From Lacipirellula parvula (lineage in GTDB: Bacteria; Planctomycetota; Planctomycetia; Pirellulales; Lacipirellulaceae), in the NCBI RefSeq assembly GCF_009177095.1, contig NZ_AP021861.1, positions 4,322,501 to 4,386,500 of the forward strand: a DNA stretch of 64,000 nt, read 5' to 3'. A model generated the notes under the pieces. It was not told the DNA's origin. It saw nothing but the letters and a program-made list of their open reading frames with translations, and searched no databases. Positions 43,437 to 51,934 of this stretch are shown in pieces. The translations under genes and the position numbers were made by a program. Position 1 is the first letter of the stretch. Every line of letters begins with the position of its first letter.

Positions 43437-45167
43437 GTGGTTCACTTGGAAGCGAACGGCTGGACTGCAAACGAGCGGCTAGATTTTTATTTCTCGCGAC
43501 AAGGTTCTCAGCTAGTTCCCTACAGTTGGTTTCTCAGCCTTGAAAAAGCTGACAGTGAGGAACTATTTTCGGGTGACGCTCACATACGAAAACTTGGCTT
43601 CATTCCACATGAGCGCCATCCTGTCCGCAACCCTGATGGTCTGCCGATCGGATTTGTACTCGACTCAAGCGCGCCGCCCGTCGAAGTCAAGAAGGGATTT
43701 CTTGGTCCCGACTATTCGATGGACCACTATCCGACGGGCGACTGGCTCGGCCTCACCTGCGCCGCTTGCCACACATCAGAGCTGACCTTCAAAGGAGAGA
43801 CCTACCGCATCGATGGCGGTGCCGCGATGGCGGATGTGGAGTCGTTGCTAAGCGAGCTGGCGAGGGCACTGCGAGCAACCGCCGAGGATGACAACAAATA
43901 CGGTCGCTTCGAGCAACGAATCCGACAGGCTGCGGCGGGAGACATCGACACCACGGGGCTGCGCGAAGAATTGACGGCATACACACCCGTAATGGAGAAA
44001 TTGGTGGCGCGCAATAAAGCGACCCACCCTTACGGACTGGGCCGTCTGGATGCATTCGGAGCAATATTGAATCAGATTTGTGAGGCGTCTCTCGGGATTC
44101 CTGAAAATCACCGCGAAGCCAATGCACCGGTCAGTTATCCCTTCCTTTGGGATACGCCCATGCTTGATTGGGTGCAATGGAACAGTAGCGTGGAGAAGCC
44201 CATTTTTCGCAACGTTGGCGAGGTGCTTGGGGTCTTCGCTCACGCGCAACTCACCGGAAAGCCGGAGAGCGGCCAGTTCGAATCGTCCGCGCGCCTCAAC
44301 TATCTGCATCGCTTGGAATTGCAAATGCGCCGCTTGCAATCTCCCAAATGGCCGTCACCCCTTGGAGAAATTGACATCACAAAGGCAGCACGTGGTAGAG
44401 AACTATTTGCGCAAAACTGCGCGCAGTGCCACAACATGCGAGATGACCAAGGCCAATTTGAAATGACATCCCCTAACAGCCTTGGTCACACCTTTATACG
44501 AACTACGGCTGTTCCGTTTCAGAAAATCGGAACGGACCAACAAATGATAGTTAATTTCATTACGCGAACCGCCAAGCCTGGCGATCTTGCTGGAGTACTT
44601 GCGCTGGACTCGAATGAGACAAAAGCAAAGCTCAGCGCGTTTCAGGACACCGTGAGCAAATTTGGCTTGCCCCCCTTGGAAATAGAGGGAAAGGTCCCAG
44701 CGGCCATGCTATTGGGAGCTGCCGTCAGCGGCGTGATTGAGAGAGACTTGGCAGGGGAGCTGCGAAACCGAAGCGAAGCGGAAAAACGGGAAATTCGCGA
44801 AGATCTCGAAGGTCATCGTGACGGCGGCTTCCCGCCGCTATTAGGAGCGGGGTATAAAGCCCGTCCTTTGAATGGTGTGTGGGCGACCGCTCCATATGGT
44901 CATGCGGGCGCCGTACCCAATCTTTATCAATGGCTCCTGCCTGAAGAGAAACGTGCCGACAATTTCTTTGTCGGCAGTCGGGAATTCGATCCTATTCATG
45001 TGGGCTTCTCAACAGAGCCACACGGGGACGCATTCCATTTTCGCACACACGACGATCAAGGTAACCCAATCCCAGGCAATTCCAACCGAGGGCACTCGGG
45101 GCCAGGCAAAACAGATTTTAGTGACGAGCAGCGGTGGCAAATTATTGAGTACTTAAAATCCCAGTGA
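43437..45167 (+). CDS. RoxA-like di-heme cytochrome c, 5' end probably lost
   Basis: 576 aa from GTG. It has two heme-binding CxxCH sites: CAACH (about residue 110) and CAQCH in LFAQNCAQCHNM (about 330). The conserved ending of RoxA/cytochrome peroxidase-like proteins is present (RPLNGVWATAPYGHAGAVPNLYQWLLP). It starts at WTANERLDFYFSRQGSQLVPYSWFLSLE, which is normally preceded by a signal peptide; an in-frame stop lies only three codons upstream of the GTG. Without export the hemes cannot be attached, so this copy is probably truncated. The family includes rubber oxygenases and many unassigned planctomycete cytochromes. Confidence 0.78.
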   Translation: MVHLEANGWTANERLDFYFSRQGSQLVPYSWFLSLEKADSEELFSGDAHIRKLGFIPHERHPVRNPDGLPIGFVLDSSAPPVEVKKGFLGPDYSMDHYPTGDWLGLTCAACHTSELTFKGETYRIDGGAAMADVESLLSELARALRATAEDDNKYGRFEQRIRQAAAGDIDTTGLREELTAYTPVMEKLVARNKATHPYGLGRLDAFGAILNQICEASLGIPENHREANAPVSYPFLWDTPMLDWVQWNSSVEKPIFRNVGEVLGVFAHAQLTGKPESGQFESSARLNYLHRLELQMRRLQSPKWPSPLGEIDITKAARGRELFAQNCAQCHNMRDDQGQFEMTSPNSLGHTFIRTTAVPFQKIGTDQQMIVNFITRTAKPGDLAGVLALDSNETKAKLSAFQDTVSKFGLPPLEIEGKVPAAMLLGAAVSGVIERDLAGELRNRSEAEKREIREDLEGHRDGGFPPLLGAGYKARPLNGVWATAPYGHAGAVPNLYQWLLPEEKRADNFFVGSREFDPIHVGFSTEPHGDAFHFRTHDDQGNPIPGNSNRGHSGPGKTDFSDEQRWQIIEYLKSQ

Positions 45168-45645
45168 GCCAAGAATTAGCCAATTCAAAAAAGCGCCGTG
45201 TCGCTTTACTGAACCGCTTCGAATAGCGCCCGCTCGCTACTGTGGATGAGCTCAGTGACCCAAGGCCTGTTACGATATTACTTAAATCCTTTAACTATTC
45301 GATGGACTTTCCGAATATCGACTTTGGGGCGAATTGCAGTATGGGTGGCAGTAACCCACCTAAGGTCGAAACGACCTAGGTACGCGACTGCCCCTCGCTG
45401 CGCTGAGGTGAGACACACCGAAGCTACGAAACCGTCAGAAGATGCCCCCATGAACAATTGAGCCCCCCGTCATCGACTGAACCGGGCAGCAAAAGTGGGG
45501 ACAAAATGGGGACAATGTTGGCGATGCGACACAACATGGGTACAATGCAATCGCAACATCACCCCCTTCATCATCTCTGTTACTGAGAAGACTTTACGAC
45601 TCATTTGCAACGCAGGACAATTCAATAGAAGCTTCCGGCGAGCGC
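45168..45645. other. Right inner border of island A
   Basis: No gene is seen. It contains TGGGGACAAAATGGGGACA at 45,496-45,514, a 17/19 match to the repeat beside the left end (9221-9239), same orientation, and a weaker TGGGTACAAT nearby. This fits integrase arm sites at the second end of the element. Confidence 0.5.
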
Positions 45646-45701
45646 GACTCAAAATCCAGTGCCCGCAAGGGCGTGTCGGTTCAAGTCCGACCTCCGGTAC
45701 T
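45646..45701 (+). repeat. Island A/B junction: second tRNA-Leu 3' fragment
   Basis: 54 of 56 bases are identical to 9102-9157. The two differences pair with each other in the T stem (GCCGG/CCGGC there, GTCGG/CCGAC here), so the stem is preserved. The 5' half of a tRNA is absent. It is the right attachment site of island A and the left site of island B, whose integrase gene starts 111 bp downstream. Confidence 0.88.
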
Positions 45702-45812
45702 CTTCAAATTTGCCTTGTTTTCTAGGGTTTTTCAAGCTAGTTCGGATCGAATCGGTTGTGCTGCCGGCGATGACATACACGCCTGGTACCACGCCTCCTA
45801 CCCGACCTAGAC

Positions 45813-46790
45813 TTGAACATGGCAAAGGCAAAACCCAAGAAGCCGTATGCTGCTTTCCCTCTCTACGCGCACTCCCGCGGATCGTGGGCCGCGCGAATCG
45901 GCGGCAAGGTCCGCTACTTCGGCCCCTGGCGCGATCCCAAAGCCGCGCTCGACAAGTACCTCGCGTACATGAACGGCTCGGCCGTCGTCGACCGGAAGAC
46001 TGTTGGCAGCCTGACCGACGCCTTCCTCGCCGATAAACAGGCCCAACTAGCCACTGGGGACATCACCCCAATCACCTACGCCGAGTACCGGCGGACGTGC
46101 GAAGTCATCGAATCGCACTACGGCCGGGGGCGATGCGTCGAATCGCTCGAATTCAACAGCCTGAGAATCGCGCTGGCGAAGGGCAAAAAGGTACCAACGC
46201 TCGGACCGGTGACTTTGAAGCGCCGGCTGGTCATCGCCCGGATGATCTTCCCCAATGCCGGCAAGCCGCTGAAGTCGCCCGCGCAACGGCTCTTACGCGC
46301 GGCGAAGGAAGCCGCAGGCATTCGCCTCTACGAAGCCGCCGACCTCCGCCAGCTGGTGAAGGCGGCCGGCGACGATTTCAAGTGGCTGTTGTTGCTGGGA
46401 ATCAACTGCGCATTCGGACCGAAAGATTGCTCGCTCTTCCCCGGCCCTGATGGCGAATGGCACAACTTCGCACGGCCGAAGACGGGCATCTCGCGCCGCT
46501 GCTGGCTCTGGCCGGAGACGGTCGAGGCACTGGAGCACCATAGCAGCGGGTGGAATCGGCACAACGTTGCCCACACGTTCGTGGAGCTTTGCGAGCAATG
46601 CGGCGTCACGAACCATGGCTTCTACTCGCTCCGCCGGACGTTTGTCACGGTGGCGGAAGGCTCGCAAGCTGTCATCGATCGCATCTGCGGCTGGTCGCGC
46701 AATGACATGGCGACTCAGTACCGCCAGAAGACATTCGACGACAAGCTACGGGCGTGCTCGGAAGGCGTTCGCGCGTGGTACTTGGCGTGA
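45813..46790 (+). CDS. Planctomycete-type tyrosine integrase (island B)
   Basis: 325 aa. A short N-terminal domain (FPLYAHSRGSWAARIGGKVRYFGPW) is followed by a core-binding region and a catalytic domain with LLLGINCAFGPKDCSLF in place of the usual first Arg box, FARPKTGISRRCWLWPET, FYSLRRTFVTVAE and CGWSRNDMATQYRQ with the putative Tyr. This subgroup is common in planctomycetes. The missing first Arg may be a subgroup feature or a loss of activity. It differs clearly from the island A integrase but uses the same tRNA end. Confidence 0.82.
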   Translation: MNMAKAKPKKPYAAFPLYAHSRGSWAARIGGKVRYFGPWRDPKAALDKYLAYMNGSAVVDRKTVGSLTDAFLADKQAQLATGDITPITYAEYRRTCEVIESHYGRGRCVESLEFNSLRIALAKGKKVPTLGPVTLKRRLVIARMIFPNAGKPLKSPAQRLLRAAKEAAGIRLYEAADLRQLVKAAGDDFKWLLLLGINCAFGPKDCSLFPGPDGEWHNFARPKTGISRRCWLWPETVEALEHHSSGWNRHNVAHTFVELCEQCGVTNHGFYSLRRTFVTVAEGSQAVIDRICGWSRNDMATQYRQKTFDDKLRACSEGVRAWYLA

Positions 46791-47183
46791 CGCGAGGAAG
46801 TCGTCTAGATCGGCTGGCTTCACCATGTAGCGCGGGCGTTGCCCTGTCGCGAGGTTCGACGCCTTCAGGAAGCCGGTCTTGATCCATTCGATGACCGTTT
46901 CCGGCGCTGAGCCGGTCAGCTCGGCAACTTTCGGCGGCGACAACAGCGGCTCCGGTCCTGGCTCCGGCGGCGGTGTTGTCGCCGCGATGCATTCAGCCAA
47001 GTAGCGGCGCACTTCAACTACCTGGGCGGCGGGAGTCCATTCCCGCACCAGGGTAGGGTGGCCATTCTTAGCCGCCCACTCGCTGACCTCGTTGACGATG
47101 CCGGCGGCGACGGTCTCCGCTACGCGATCGTCGAGGTCTTCGAGTTTGGCTAGAAGCTTCTGGAAGTTCATTCGGAGGCTCAT
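46746..47183 (-). CDS. Excisionase-like HTH protein
   Basis: 145 aa, overlapping the integrase 3' end by 45 bp tail to tail. The N-terminal 65 residues are helical. The C-terminal half is a MerR/excisionase-type winged helix (LLSPPKVAELTGSAPETVIEWIKTGFLKASNLATGQRPRYMVKPADLDDFLASRQ). Pairing with an integrase suggests a directionality factor or regulator of the island. Confidence 0.78.
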   Translation of the reverse strand: MSLRMNFQKLLAKLEDLDDRVAETVAAGIVNEVSEWAAKNGHPTLVREWTPAAQVVEVRRYLAECIAATTPPPEPGPEPLLSPPKVAELTGSAPETVIEWIKTGFLKASNLATGQRPRYMVKPADLDDFLASRQVPRANAFRARP

Positions 47184-47231
47184 TTGTAGTAATGTGGCCC
47201 GGTCAACTGAGTGCTGACCGGGCCACGATTT

Positions 47232-47513
47232 CTAAGCGGCGACATCGTCGAACACGAAGTCGTCTTCCTCGTCGTCGTAGTATCCATCCTCGCCCAACTC
47301 CGCCTTGATGTACGTTGCCGTCTCCCTCAACTCTGCCGGCTCCATCTTATCGACGAGCAAGAATAGCTCGTCCGTTTCATGCCCGATGGGCTTGAACGCG
47401 ACGCCCCGGACGTTGTGAAATACGGCGACGCCGCGGAAGCCAGCGTAGACGCCGGCCGTCCATACTTCCTCGAAGTGGCCGGCTTGAATCAGACGATCGA
47501 CTAACGCTTTCAT
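47232..47513 (-). CDS. Small acidic hypothetical protein
   Basis: 93 aa; GGAG lies about 11 bases before ATG. A mixed alpha/beta body (MKALVDRLIQAGHFEEVWTAGVYAGFRGVAVFHN) is followed by an acidic tail (YYDDEEDDFVFDD). It has no known domain. It probably lies in one transcript with the HTH gene 48 bp downstream. Confidence 0.65.
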   Translation of the reverse strand: MKALVDRLIQAGHFEEVWTAGVYAGFRGVAVFHNVRGVAFKPIGHETDELFLLVDKMEPAELRETATYIKAELGEDGYYDDEEDDFVFDDVAA

Positions 47514-47763
47514 GACGAGACTCCAAAGGGTGAAAAATCGGACATATTTTCATCCTTTACGGCGTCAGCGAACCGTCAATGGAATTGTTAAAGGCCCACG
47601 CTGATTTCGTCCGTTGCATAACCTCCAACGTGGCGGCACGATCGGGCGAAGCCTTACAGGGCGACACGGTTTTTGGGCAGTAGACGGGGCGAATACCTCG
47701 TGGCACACTATTGATTCCAAGTTCCCGCACCACTCTACCGCGATGCCCATCTTCAAATACCTT

Positions 47764-48462
47764 ATCGGCCTCAGTCGCAACTACGACACGGGACAGCTGA
47801 AGCGGCGATTACAACCGGCGATCGAAGAGTTGGAGGCAGCGGGTTACCTGAAACCTCTCTCCTCGGCGGAACGGTATGTCAAGGTTTCCCGAGGACACTG
47901 GGAAATCGTCTTCGTGCGTCAAGCTGACGCGTCGGCCGCAAAACTCCTCGGCAGTGCAGCAACATTAGCTGACCGCCTGGTGAACGCTGGCGTCACTCGC
48001 TCGGTCGCCATGGAGCTCGCTCGCGACTATCCGCAAGAAGTTATCGAACTGCAGCTGGAGGTGCTCGACCGCTTGCTACGAAACAAGGGACAGAAACAGC
48101 TTCGAAATCCGGCAGGCTATCTAGTGAAGGCAATTCGGGAAGGCTATGCGGCTCCGCAACAGGAGGCTGCTCCCCGCAACAGATCCTATTCCGCCGCAGC
48201 TCGCCACCTCAACAAAGAACCTCTTACTGACCCGCTGAAAGTTCAACTTGAGAAGTACCTCAAGTCACTCTCCTCCGTAGAAACAAAGGAGCTTGAGAGG
48301 CTCGCCCTCGCGACCGCGACCGCGACTCTTGCCAACGGCTATCATCGTTCGCAGCTTACAGGAGGTCCGGCGTTCGCCTTCTACAAGCGTATGGTGTTGG
48401 AGCATGGAGCGCGGCTGCGGTTGCACGAACTTTCATCTGCAGACGAAAGACAAGTCGCTTAA
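47764..48462 (+). pseudogene. 5'-truncated replication initiator gene
   Basis: About 232 codons align with the C-terminal half of the island A initiator, starting IGLSRNYDTGQLKRRLQPAI (there IGVSRNYDTGQLKRRLQPAI) and continuing through VSRGHWEIVFVRQ, NPAGYLVKAIREGYAAPQ and FAFYKRMVLEHGARL. The N-terminal winged-helix half and the iterons are missing. The frame is open upstream to 47,614, but that part is unrelated. Island B therefore lost its own replication function. Confidence 0.85.
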
Positions 48463-48498
48463 TTCTTCGTACTCCCAGTCGATACTTCTTCGCCGAAT

Positions 48499-48526
48499 GC
48501 GGGAGGAGCCTCATCGCTCCTCCCGC
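48499..48526. terminator. Hairpin between convergent genes
   Basis: A perfect 11-bp stem (48,499-48,509 with 48,516-48,526) between the rep remnant and the convergent small gene. There is no T-run on either side, so termination is probable but weak. Confidence 0.5.
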
Positions 48527-48536
48527 AGACGTCCGA

Positions 48537-48794
48537 TCACTTGGCAGCATCCGGATAGTTAGAACTGATCCAGGCTCGCACATCTGCGATGACGGCTGCC
48601 AGCTCACCGAGGTGTCTGGAGCCATAGCTAGACGTGTCCTTGAAGCCGCCCTCCGTCTTGTACGATCTACGGATCACAGCCGACGGAAACTTAACGCCGT
48701 CGTTGCCTTCATTGAGAAACACGCTCGCCGACACCATGCCGATGCGAACGGTGTGAACGGGCTTGTTAGCGGGTTGGTTGCTTTGCTTTTTCAT
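48537..48794 (-). CDS. Small beta-rich plasmid protein (copy B)
   Basis: 85 aa, close paralogue of the 17,749 protein: VHTVRIGMVSASVFLNEGNDG, KFPSAVIRRSYKTEGGFKDTSSYG, and final helix ELAAVIADVRAWISSNYP. The second ATG is preferred because the GGAGAAAAAT before it is the ribosome-binding site. Conservation of the protein while the neighbouring rep gene decayed suggests selection. Its leader carries the same hairpin as copy A. Confidence 0.82.
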   Translation of the reverse strand: MKKQSNQPANKPVHTVRIGMVSASVFLNEGNDGVKFPSAVIRRSYKTEGGFKDTSSYGSRHLGELAAVIADVRAWISSNYPDAAK

Positions 48795-48822
48795 ATTTTT
48801 CTCCATTGGTTAAAGGTAAAGT

Positions 48823-48850
48823 GCGTTTCCGCACCCAGCGGACGAAACGC
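48823..48850 (-). promoter_or_regulatory. Leader hairpin of the 48,537 gene
   Basis: GCGTTTC (48,823-48,829) pairs with GAAACGC (48,844-48,850). It is the counterpart of 18,035-18,068 and 52,360-52,382. Confidence 0.55.
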
Positions 48851-48874
48851 ATTTTGCCGATCAATGGAGGCGTG

Positions 48875-49129
48875 ATGGTCGACCGTGAAAAATCAACGCA
48901 GCCACTCAAGCACGTTCTCCAGGCCAACGAAAATGGGGGATGTCGTCGATGCTTCGACGAAGGAACGGCAGGCGAAGATTTTTTGCTTAGCAATGCGGAC
49001 GTGATACTATCGACGCATCTGGCCTCGACGCTGGCCTTGCGGCTCGCCACTGGCATGGCGGACGGCAAGCCCAATGCGATGCACGCGGCGAAGGGTTTTA
49101 CGATTGGTTTTGCGTGCGCTCAAATTTGA
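48875..49129 (+). CDS. Small hypothetical protein
   Basis: 84 aa from MVDREKSTQP; GGAGG lies five bases upstream. Landmarks are NGGCRRCFDEGTAGEDFLLSNADVILSTHLAST and MHAAKGFTIGFACAQ. It has no known family. Its stop is nine bases before the next start, so it is in an operon with the 49,138 gene. Confidence 0.6.
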   Translation: MVDREKSTQPLKHVLQANENGGCRRCFDEGTAGEDFLLSNADVILSTHLASTLALRLATGMADGKPNAMHAAKGFTIGFACAQI

Positions 49130-49137
49130 AGGAGTCG

Positions 49138-49467
49138 ATGATGACGACTGCTGCAAAAAGTCAGGAGAGTTCGAACCGCGGAAATGAACAAGGCCGTCGC
49201 CAACGACCGGCGTGGAGCAAGACGAGCTTCCCGCTGACGGTGGCGGTCTTCGAGTTCCCCAACGATAACGGCTCGCCCAACTTCAGCGTGAAGTTAACGC
49301 GAGCGTTTCGACGTGACGAGAGCTCCGAATGGGAGAACACGGAATATCTCGGCGGCGGCGGCGATTTGCTGAGAGCGGCCAAGATGCTTGAATCGGCTGA
49401 TGCCTTTGTGCAGAGCCGATTGCAAGCCGACTACCGCGCACGAAAGGAGGATGGAGACGGATTCTAA
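49138..49467 (+). CDS. Small beta-rich protein
   Basis: 109 aa; GAAGGAG ends two to three bases before the first of two adjacent ATG codons. A disordered basic N terminus is followed by FPLTVAVFEFPNDNGSPNFSVKLTRAFRRDESSEWENTEYLGGGG and a helix DLLRAAKMLESADAFVQSRL. This is the same order as the 17,749, 22,634 and 48,537 proteins (strands ending in L-[ST]-R-A/S-F/Y, then W-x-NT/SS, then a helix). It is probably a nucleic-acid-binding accessory protein; function is unproven. Confidence 0.75.
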   Translation: MMTTAAKSQESSNRGNEQGRRQRPAWSKTSFPLTVAVFEFPNDNGSPNFSVKLTRAFRRDESSEWENTEYLGGGGDLLRAAKMLESADAFVQSRLQADYRARKEDGDGF

Positions 49468-49546
49468 TCCGCCTGGTTTCGCCCCACGATTGCTGTGCAT
49501 CGCTGGGGCTCTTTTTTTATGCAGCCGTCTGTGCGCACTTTCTCAG

Positions 49547-50092
49547 TTATTTTTTCTTTTTCCCGCCATTCTTCGATCCTTTCGTCGGCGGTGAATTCTT
49601 GTCGGGCAGCAACGTCACCTGCCCGCGTAGATCCATCATGAACTTGTGGATCGTTAGCGGCCAGTTGTTCGCCTGCGACCATTGGTTGATATCCTTTTCC
49701 AGTAGGGTCGCGTAGTAGGCGTGCCAGTCGAGCTCAACCTCCGGTGAAGCGTCTAAGTCGTGAATATGGAATTTCTTCGTGTAGGCTCCACAAGCCCGGT
49801 GCTCCAAAATGTACACATCCTTTACTTCGTGCAATTCCTTGGCGGCGTCGAGGTGAGCGATAAAGGTTTTGTACCATTCATCCAATGTTCGGGCGCTACC
49901 CTTCTTCACTCCCGTGGCGCCTAGAGCAGCGCCTGCAAACACTAGGTGATCGTAGCGATTGCAGAGGTTGTCGCCGTTCATAAACGTGACGATGTCGTCA
50001 AGCAATCGCAGGTCCATGCAAGAGATGAGCAGAACGTTTTCATGCGGCGGTTCGTAATCTAGCATCGTTTTGCTCTTCGATGATGAAGCCAT
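49547..50092 (-). CDS. Beta-carbonic-anhydrase-like protein
   Basis: 181 aa. The beta-carbonic anhydrase zinc motifs are present: C-x-D-x-R in LLISCMDLRLLDDIV (Cys and the Asp-Arg dyad) and H-x-x-C in YILEHRACGAYTKK. The region between has VFAGAALGATG. The fold and ligands fit the superfamily, but length and surrounding residues differ from classic enzymes, as in the many uncharacterised mini-members. The Lys-rich tail (GSKNGGKKKK) is unusual. It is probably cargo of island B. Confidence 0.75.
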   Translation of the reverse strand: MASSSKSKTMLDYEPPHENVLLISCMDLRLLDDIVTFMNGDNLCNRYDHLVFAGAALGATGVKKGSARTLDEWYKTFIAHLDAAKELHEVKDVYILEHRACGAYTKKFHIHDLDASPEVELDWHAYYATLLEKDINQWSQANNWPLTIHKFMMDLRGQVTLLPDKNSPPTKGSKNGGKKKK

Positions 50093-50470
50093 AGCGGGCG
50101 TCTCCGGAGCGGAATGGAAAAGATGGAGTCGCGGTCACTATAGCGATGCGCGAAACGAATAGCGATATTTTCCCCATCGAAATGTCTCAAACGATCTTTA
50201 CTTAGCCGAACGCCTCCTCTATTTCCCAGGATAGCCTCCGATTAGCCCCTTCCGCCGTCGCCGTCGCATCGGCCCTCACCCTGGCTGGGGCCGATGCGAT
50301 GGCAGAGGCGGCAGGGGCGCGCCCCTTTTGTCGAACCCGAGTGGAGGTTCTCAGCACGTCAAACTGCATTTGTTTAGTGCGTAAAACCATGATATAGATC
50401 CGCTCTTAGAGAAGCGGTCGGATCGCTTCCCGGTCGTTAAACGTTCATGTAGCTTTGATTGCCCCTTCCG
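50093..50470. other. Spacer with perfect hairpin 50,266-50,297
   Basis: No gene is recognised. A perfect 10-bp inverted repeat (GCATCGGCCC/GGGCCGATGC) with a 12-nt loop lies in the middle, followed at about 50,313 by GGGGC/GCCCC and TTTT, which could stop plus-strand transcription before the RNA copy. Confidence 0.4.
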
Positions 50471-51419
50471 TTTTGCAGACGCTCCCGTTTAATCAGCCTC
50501 ACCAGCTGATTAAGGAGACGGACCTTACCAGTCGTCGCGAGTCTGAGCTGTAGAGCTGGGTTGCATCGAGAGGTGCTCGCCCTGTTCGACGGAGGCTCCT
50601 CCGAGTAATCTCGAATTGTCGACGCTGCCTTTGTATGGCAGCGACCGACGTCGAAGTAATCCGGTAGGTTCTATCCGATAGAGACGAAAGTCTTATCTTT
50701 CTGTCGCCCAAACTGTGGGCGATGCGGAAAACCCTTGGAAGAAGTTCTGTCCAAGGCCGTCATGTTTCAAAGTCGGTGCGGTTGCAGTCTCCTGCGTAGG
50801 AGACTTGCGACTTAATCCGCCCACGGGGTTCGGGCCTCTCTTGAGGTTCGCTCAACGTGCGCCGCCGTAGGGAGCCGGCATGTCCGCGAGGGCAGCCGCC
50901 GGTCGGTGACTCGACCGGGGACTTGGGGCAAATCCTCAAGCCGCGAATAGCTCAACTACGAAAGGCCCATCAGAAGGGCTTGGCGGTCAGTCGATGAGGG
51001 AGTCGTTGCCAAGCATGTCAGCAAGTTTCGATAGAAACTCGCTTATGACGAACGATCCTGGCTTATGGGTAAGGGGAAGTTTCTACGTTTTGTCCCCTGA
51101 AATGAGGAACGACGAGTTCCTTGAAACTATGCTCGCCTGACGGCGAGACATAAAGCCTTTGTTGATCTAGCAGGCTAATCCCTGCTAGTCACGAGACCCT
51201 CGTTGAAGAGGAACATGGCTAACGCAGGATCTGCTCTGGCCGCCGGGTTGGTATCCGGTGCGCAGCTTCGTCGGCTGCGTGATTGAAACGCCAGTGCAGG
51301 GGAGTGTGGCCTCAGTAGGAGTTTGCAACGCTAGTCGCGGGAGCGACCAGCGGAGCAGAGCGAGTGTTCGGGCAAGGCAGTCCGAGCTCGTTCAAGCGCA
51401 TCCGGGTGGTGCCGAGCGC
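50471..51419 (+). ncRNA. Giant structured RNA, copy B (3' truncated)
   Basis: Homologous to copy A from ACGC-CCGTTTA (50,479 here, 19,299 there) to the GGCAAGGCAGT loop and GTGGT loop (about 51,371-51,410). Helices with changed pairs but kept loops include 50,491-50,511, 50,704-50,722, 50,733-50,756 (loop AGAAGTTCT), 51,260-51,280 and 51,367-51,386. The last 450 nt of copy A, including terminator and RBS hairpin, are missing: the RNA sequence runs directly into the interior of the associated protein gene. Confidence 0.82.
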
Positions 51420-51422
51420 GAT

Positions 51423-51890
51423 GACTTTGAGCGAGACTGGCTGATCGTGGCGACTCACGGGACGCATCGATTCTTCCTGGAAGAAGGAACAGCAGTGAAG
51501 GATGTGCGGAAGCACCCCATCCACTTTGCCGGTTACTCGCTGACTATGAGGCGAGGGGAGTTCTTGAAGAAGGAGTCGGGAGCTGCCGAGGCTGAGCCTG
51601 ACGGTAGGTATCGCGTTCGAGTTCAAATCGCTCGCGAACAACTGCGAATGCTGAAGCCCTATCTCATCGAGCTCTCGACAAGACGAAGCGCTGAATGGAT
51701 TGCCAGGGGGCTTTGGAATCTCCCCTTTGAACCCTACGCGCCTGTTAGGAAGCAACTATTGGCGTTGTTGCGGATGATCAATTCACGGCGTCAGGCAGCA
51801 GGTCAGTCAAAACTGCCGGCGAGCGTTCTTCGCATGAAGCGGGACATCGTCAAGCCGTTCGGGGAAGGTGATGAGGCTTTGGCCGCCTGA
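51423..51890 (+). pseudogene. 5'-truncated RNA-associated basic protein gene
   Basis: About 155 codons align with residues about 78-232 of the 20,755 protein: FERDWLIVATHGTHRFF, VKDVRKHPIHFAGYSLTMRRGEF, YRVRVQIAREQLRMLKPYLIELSTRRSAEWI, LPFEPYAPVRKQLLALLRMINSRRQAAG and MKRDIVKPF. The first third of the gene and its start are lost in the deletion that also removed the RNA 3' end. The frame is open upstream through RNA sequence, but that part is not protein-like. Confidence 0.78.
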
Positions 51891-51934
51891 AGATCGAAGA
51901 AGAAATGGCGGAGTGGGCGCTGCGGGGACGAGGC

